Program-made: the position numbers and the translations under genes | The notes under the pieces: generated by a model | The model's database searches: none | Told to the model about the DNA's origin: nothing | Seen by the model: the letters and a program-made list of their open reading frames with translations, nothing else | Part shown: piece after piece, positions 14,371-17,353 of the stretch | How positions within the stretch are numbered: position 1 is the first letter of the stretch | Layout: the number at the start of each line of letters is the position of its first letter | DNA from: an uncultured Veillonella sp. | GTDB taxonomy: Bacteria; Bacillota; Negativicutes; Veillonellales; Veillonellaceae | DNA: 17,353 bases | Assembly: GCA_900544365.1 (NCBI GenBank) | Contig: UQVF01000042.1 | Span: 1 to 17,353 of the forward strand | Direction of reading: 5' to 3'

Positions 14371-15144
14371 CTACAATAGCCCCTGTATGCGTATATAAGG
14401 AAACTCCCCTACTTCTACATCGGTTCTAACAGCAAATACTTTCTCTAGTAATTCTTCTGTCATCACATCTTTTGGTGAGCCATCGGCTAAGATCTGTCCT
14501 TGATAAAGCACACCGACCCGATGAGAATATTGTGCGGCCTGGTTCAATTCATGAAGAACCATGACAACTGTTAACCCTTCACGGCGATTTAAGTCCTGTA
14601 ATAACTCCATAATCTCCAATTGGTGGTTAATATCTAAATACGTGGTAGGCTCATCCAAGATTAACACTTTTGGTTCTTGAGCTAATGCCATGGCAATCCA
14701 TACACGTTGCCGTTCTCCACCAGACAAGGAAGATACTAGTTGATTCCGCAAATGACTCACTTGCGTGGCCTCTAAGGCAGCATCTACTACTTCTTTATCA
14801 TGAGCTCCTTGTTGCTTCCACCAGGATTGGTAAGGGAATCGACCACAGTTGACGAGTTCTTCTACTAACATATCTTTTGGGATAGATGGTACTTGTGGTA
14901 AGAATGCCATATATCTAGCTAATTCTTTATTAGAATACTCCGTTGCCGTTTTCCCAGCAATTTGGATGGTTCCCGCACTTTTAATAGCACTAGTAATGGC
15001 ATGTAATAAGGTACTTTTACCACAACCATTAGGACCGATTAAGGTAGCAATTTCACCTTCGTACACAGTCCAATCGATGCCTTTTAAGACTTCTTTTTCA
15101 CCGAAGGAGACACAACAATCTTTCACAGAAATTACTGGTTTCAT
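14371..15144 (-). CDS. ABC transporter ATPase, FecE/BtuD type
   Basis: 257 residues, the usual length for this family. Walker A GPNGCGKST (37-45), Q-loop Q84, signature LSGGERQR (140-147), Walker B VLILDEP (160-166), D-loop YLD (169-171) and switch His198 (VLHELNQAA) are all present, so it should be active. It would work as a homodimer under the inner membrane, powering the FecCD-type permease encoded just upstream. Its ATG shares one base with the permease stop (TAATG), and GAGGAGG eight bases before it lies inside the permease gene, so the two are translationally coupled. The close match to iron-complex/cobalamin importers, and transcription together with cbiC and cbiJ, favour a corrinoid substrate. 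Heme or siderophore remains possible. Confidence 0.92.
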   Translation of the reverse strand: MKPVISVKDCCVSFGEKEVLKGIDWTVYEGEIATLIGPNGCGKSTLLHAITSAIKSAGTIQIAGKTATEYSNKELARYMAFLPQVPSIPKDMLVEELVNCGRFPYQSWWKQQGAHDKEVVDAALEATQVSHLRNQLVSSLSGGERQRVWIAMALAQEPKVLILDEPTTYLDINHQLEIMELLQDLNRREGLTVVMVLHELNQAAQYSHRVGVLYQGQILADGSPKDVMTEELLEKVFAVRTDVEVGEFPYIRIQGLL

Positions 15145-16142
15145 TAGTCATCCCTCCTCAATAAGTATAAAAAGAATGGAGCCCCAAAGAAGGCCATAAT
15201 AATACCTACTGGAATTTCAATAGGACTAAACAATGTGCGTCCCACTGTATCACTGATGACTAGTACAAAAGCCCCTAAGAAGGCAGACCCTGGTAAGAGG
15301 AATCGATAATCTGTGCCCAACATCATGCGAGCGATATGAGGAACGATAAGCCCTACGAAACCAATCAAGCCCGCTACTGATACGGCACTGGCTGCTAGCA
15401 ATGCTGCCACGGCGGTCATCATAAACCGTGTTTTTTCAACGGCTAAGCCTAAGCTACGAGCTGTTTCATCACCTAAGCTGAGTATGGTCAATCGTTTTGC
15501 CCCTAAGAATGCAAATACTAAGCCCCCTATGGTATAAGGAATTAACACATACACTTGTGGCCAACTACGAGCAGCAAGACCACCCACCATCCATAATAAT
15601 GCCCCTTGCACTCGATCTCCATAGAATACGAGAAGAGCGGATATCATAGATCCTAAGAATGCTGCTACCGCCACACCTGCCAAGATAATACGGCTAGGAC
15701 GTATACCCTGTTTCCAGGCTAGGGCATACACCAGAATAGCCGCCGTCAAGGCGCCAATGAAGGCGATGAAAGGCACGGCATATTCTAGGTAGGGAAATAA
15801 AATCAATACTATAACACCAGCTAATCCTGCACCTGAAGAAACCCCTACGATTTGCGGATCTGCTAATGGATTTTTCATAACTGCTTGTAAGATAGCACCT
15901 GCTACGGCTAAATTTGAGCCTACTAGGGCCGCTACTATATTCCTCGGAAAGCGAATGTTCCATATGACTAGTGAGTTCGTATCAGATAAAGTGGGAGACC
16001 ACAATGTATACCAAATTTGAGCCAATGTAGTCTGGGCGGACCCAAATACTAATGATAAGATTAGGGCAGCAATTGCTGCTGCCCCAAACACTAGAACGAG
16101 AAACATACGCCATACATTGCGTGTTTGACTCGTTCTATTCAT
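15144..16142 (-). CDS. ABC transporter permease, FecCD/BtuC family
   Basis: 332 residues of almost wholly hydrophobic sequence, consistent with about ten membrane helices. Family hallmarks are RFPRNIVAALVGSNLAVAGA, QAVMKNPLADPQIVGVSSGAG, LLWMVGGLAARSW, the coupling region GDETARSLGL, and GLIGFVGLIVPHIARMMLG followed by ISDTVGR and PVGIIMAFFGAPFFLYLL. A homodimer forms the inner-membrane channel for a metal chelate or corrinoid delivered by a binding protein. The only binding-protein gene in view is the lipoprotein on the opposite strand at 12111-13055. The start ATG overlaps the cbiC stop by one base (TAATG), with AAGGA about nine bases upstream. Confidence 0.92.
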   Translation of the reverse strand: MNRTSQTRNVWRMFLVLVFGAAAIAALILSLVFGSAQTTLAQIWYTLWSPTLSDTNSLVIWNIRFPRNIVAALVGSNLAVAGAILQAVMKNPLADPQIVGVSSGAGLAGVIVLILFPYLEYAVPFIAFIGALTAAILVYALAWKQGIRPSRIILAGVAVAAFLGSMISALLVFYGDRVQGALLWMVGGLAARSWPQVYVLIPYTIGGLVFAFLGAKRLTILSLGDETARSLGLAVEKTRFMMTAVAALLAASAVSVAGLIGFVGLIVPHIARMMLGTDYRFLLPGSAFLGAFVLVISDTVGRTLFSPIEIPVGIIMAFFGAPFFLYLLRRDD

Positions 16143-16807
16143 TATTTCTTTTCTTTTCCTTCTACAAATAACATGTCGTTACGTTTTACATCTGTGTAGA
16201 ACAATGCATTAACAACGGATGCAGCAATGGAGCTACCGCCTTTGTTACCTTGAATTGTAATATAAGGAACTGGAGATACTTCTGCTAAATAATCTTTAGA
16301 TTCTGCAGCACCTACGAAGCCTACTGGAATACCAATGATTAAAGCAGGACGAACACCTTCTTCTAAAGCTAGGCGCAATACTTCATATAAAGCAGTTGGT
16401 GCATTACCAATGGCCACGATTTGACCTTCTAATTGTTTACCAAATGTACGCATAGCCGCAATAGAACGTGTTACGCCTAATTCTTTTGCCATTTCTGCTA
16501 CTTTTTCATCACGAATTAAGCAATGTGCTTCACTGTTGTGAAGTTTCAATGCTGGCTTAGAAATACCCGTGCGAACCATTTCCACGTCAGTGTACACATG
16601 AGCGCCATTGTTCACAGCTGCAATACCTGCTGCTACAGCACCTTCGCTAGTACGGAATAATTTCGCATATTCTACGTCACCAGATGCATGAATCGTACGA
16701 GATACTACACGAATTTCGTCGTCAGTAAATCCCATATTTTTCACATAAGGATAGATAATTTCCATACTTTTATCTTCAATTGCTTTTGGGTTTTTAATGT
16801 AATCCAT
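16142..16807 (-). CDS. cbiC: Precorrin-8X / cobalt-precorrin-8 methylmutase
   Basis: 221 residues, normal for CbiC/CobH. The enzyme moves the C-11 methyl to C-12, turning (cobalt-)precorrin-8 into (cobalt-)hydrogenobyrinate/cobyrinate. The catalytic histidine (His43 in CobH) is H40 in SRTIHASGD. Further family signatures are YTDVEMVRTGI, TRSIAAMRTF, VAIGNAPTAL, PALIIGIPVGFVGAAESK and GNKGGSSIAASVVNAL. It overlaps the end of cbiJ by 14 bases, and its stop shares one base with the permease start. A GGGAGG site lies six bases before the ATG. CbiK-type chelation nearby and the Negativicutes setting suggest the anaerobic, cobalt-early route, hence cbiC rather than cobH. Confidence 0.93.
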   Translation of the reverse strand: MDYIKNPKAIEDKSMEIIYPYVKNMGFTDDEIRVVSRTIHASGDVEYAKLFRTSEGAVAAGIAAVNNGAHVYTDVEMVRTGISKPALKLHNSEAHCLIRDEKVAEMAKELGVTRSIAAMRTFGKQLEGQIVAIGNAPTALYEVLRLALEEGVRPALIIGIPVGFVGAAESKDYLAEVSPVPYITIQGNKGGSSIAASVVNALFYTDVKRNDMLFVEGKEKK

Positions 16808-17303
16808 CGTAATCCTCCCATAGAGTTTTAAATTCTTCTACTGTTGAAATTGTCACAGCCCCTTTCGCCGGAGTTGGGCGATCGATGACGATGACATGTA
16901 CATCTAAATCGATAGCAGCTTGTAATTTTGTATCTGAACCTCCTACAAGACCAGAGTTTTTCATCACAACTACTTCTGCTTTAGTATCTTGGAACATCAC
17001 CTTATTCATTTCATAAGAGAATGGTCCCTGCATAGCAATGGTATGCTTAGGAGATACACCTAAGTCTTCCATCATTTGTAGTACTTCCGCCGTTGGCAAT
17101 ACACGAGTCCATACTTCTTTATCTTGTAAAGCTTCAGATTGGGCGAAGACATGCATAGTTTTACTACCTGTTGTAAGATATACCACCTTACCTAGTTCAC
17201 CTGCTAAAGTAGCTGCCTCTTCTTCATTGCTCACATGATGTAATTTATCATATTCAGGCAATGGCACTTCCTTCCGTTCAAATCGAATGAACGGAATCTC
17301 CAT
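16794..17303 (-). CDS. cbiJ: (Cobalt-)precorrin-6A reductase, C-terminal part
   Basis: The 169 residues seen correspond to the C-terminal two thirds of CbiJ/CobK (usually about 250), which reduces (cobalt-)precorrin-6A with a nicotinamide cofactor. Typical features are IPFIRFER, VVYLTTGSK, RVLPTAEVL, MQGPFSYEMN, VVMKNSGLVGGSDTK and VIVIDRPTP. The N-terminal Rossmann nucleotide-binding part and the family's DATHP motif are missing. The methionine at 17303 is internal to the family alignment and is unlikely to be the true start. The frame remains open to the window edge, but the last 50 bases give a Pro/Ala/Gly-rich sequence that does not fit the family and are extremely GC-rich. The gene is therefore partial, cut by the window or by a chimeric end. 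It overlaps cbiC by 14 bases. Confidence 0.88.
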   Translation of the reverse strand: MEIPFIRFERKEVPLPEYDKLHHVSNEEEAATLAGELGKVVYLTTGSKTMHVFAQSEALQDKEVWTRVLPTAEVLQMMEDLGVSPKHTIAMQGPFSYEMNKVMFQDTKAEVVVMKNSGLVGGSDTKLQAAIDLDVHVIVIDRPTPAKGAVTISTVEEFKTLWEDYDGLH

Positions 17304-17353
17304 ATCGGCTGGGGGCCCCCGCGCCGGCGCTGGTACAACCGCCCAGGCACATT
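17304..17353. other. GC-rich, atypical sequence at window edge
   Basis: These 50 bases are roughly three-quarters G+C, against an AT-rich remainder. They contain two abutting perfect palindromes, GGGGGCCCCC (17311-17320) and GCGCCGGCGC (17321-17330). In the cbiJ frame they encode Pro/Ala/Gly-rich sequence unlike CbiJ. Read forward from 17307, they give a frame (WGPPRRRWYNRPGT) that looks like coding sequence of a high-GC organism. A chimeric contig end is the simplest explanation; a genuine insertion is possible. Confidence 0.6.

Noticed and set aside
14849..15199. 116-codon ORF antisense to the ATPase gene
   Set aside because: It is the mirror frame of a gene with all ATP-binding motifs; no start signals of its own.
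1..17353. CRISPR arrays, tRNA or rRNA genes
   Set aside because: No regularly spaced repeats and no tRNA- or rRNA-like segments were recognised; gaps are short and AT-rich.

Overview
The window looks like a low-GC diderm Firmicute of the class Negativicutes, most likely Veillonella or a close relative. This is inferred from four things: AT-rich DNA with Firmicute-style ribosome binding sites, outer-membrane receptors with signal peptides, porin-like modules resembling the barrels of Negativicutes OmpM porins, and anaerobic-type cobalamin (cbi) genes. No 16S rRNA or other taxonomic marker is present.

Layout. Positions 56-10719 (minus strand) hold two giant tandem paralogous outer-membrane receptors of 1735 and 1712 residues. 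Each appears to be a complete TonB-dependent receptor (signal peptide, TonB-box-like segment, plug, barrel ending in LKF) followed in the same chain by a second, porin-like barrel module ending in an aromatic C-terminus (YKF). The second module is interrupted by a 335-365 residue soluble, charged insert. Positions 11037-13055 (plus strand) carry an exported CbiK-type cobaltochelatase and a class III substrate-binding lipoprotein, behind a perfect-consensus promoter. A KilA-N domain gene (13273-14124, minus, TTG start) follows. Positions 14371 to the right edge (minus) are the distal end of a tightly overlapping operon: cbiJ (5' end missing), cbiC, a FecCD/BtuC-type permease and a BtuD/FecE-type ATPase, closed by a good intrinsic terminator.

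Working model (inference): the genes describe an envelope route for a metal-tetrapyrrole or corrinoid. The double-module receptors would take it across the outer membrane. The exported chelatase would insert, remove or carry metal/tetrapyrrole in the periplasm. The lipoprotein would hand it to the permease/ATPase pair, whose genes are translationally coupled to corrin-ring biosynthesis genes. Substrate (cobalamin, cobinamide, heme or another metal chelate) cannot be decided from sequence. Sites resembling Fur boxes lie at the presumed promoters of both receptors, while no cobalamin riboswitch was seen, so iron control is at least as plausible as B12 control.

The last 50 bases are extremely GC-rich, contain two abutting 10-bp palindromes, and break the expected CbiJ reading. 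They look like foreign or chimeric sequence at an assembly edge.
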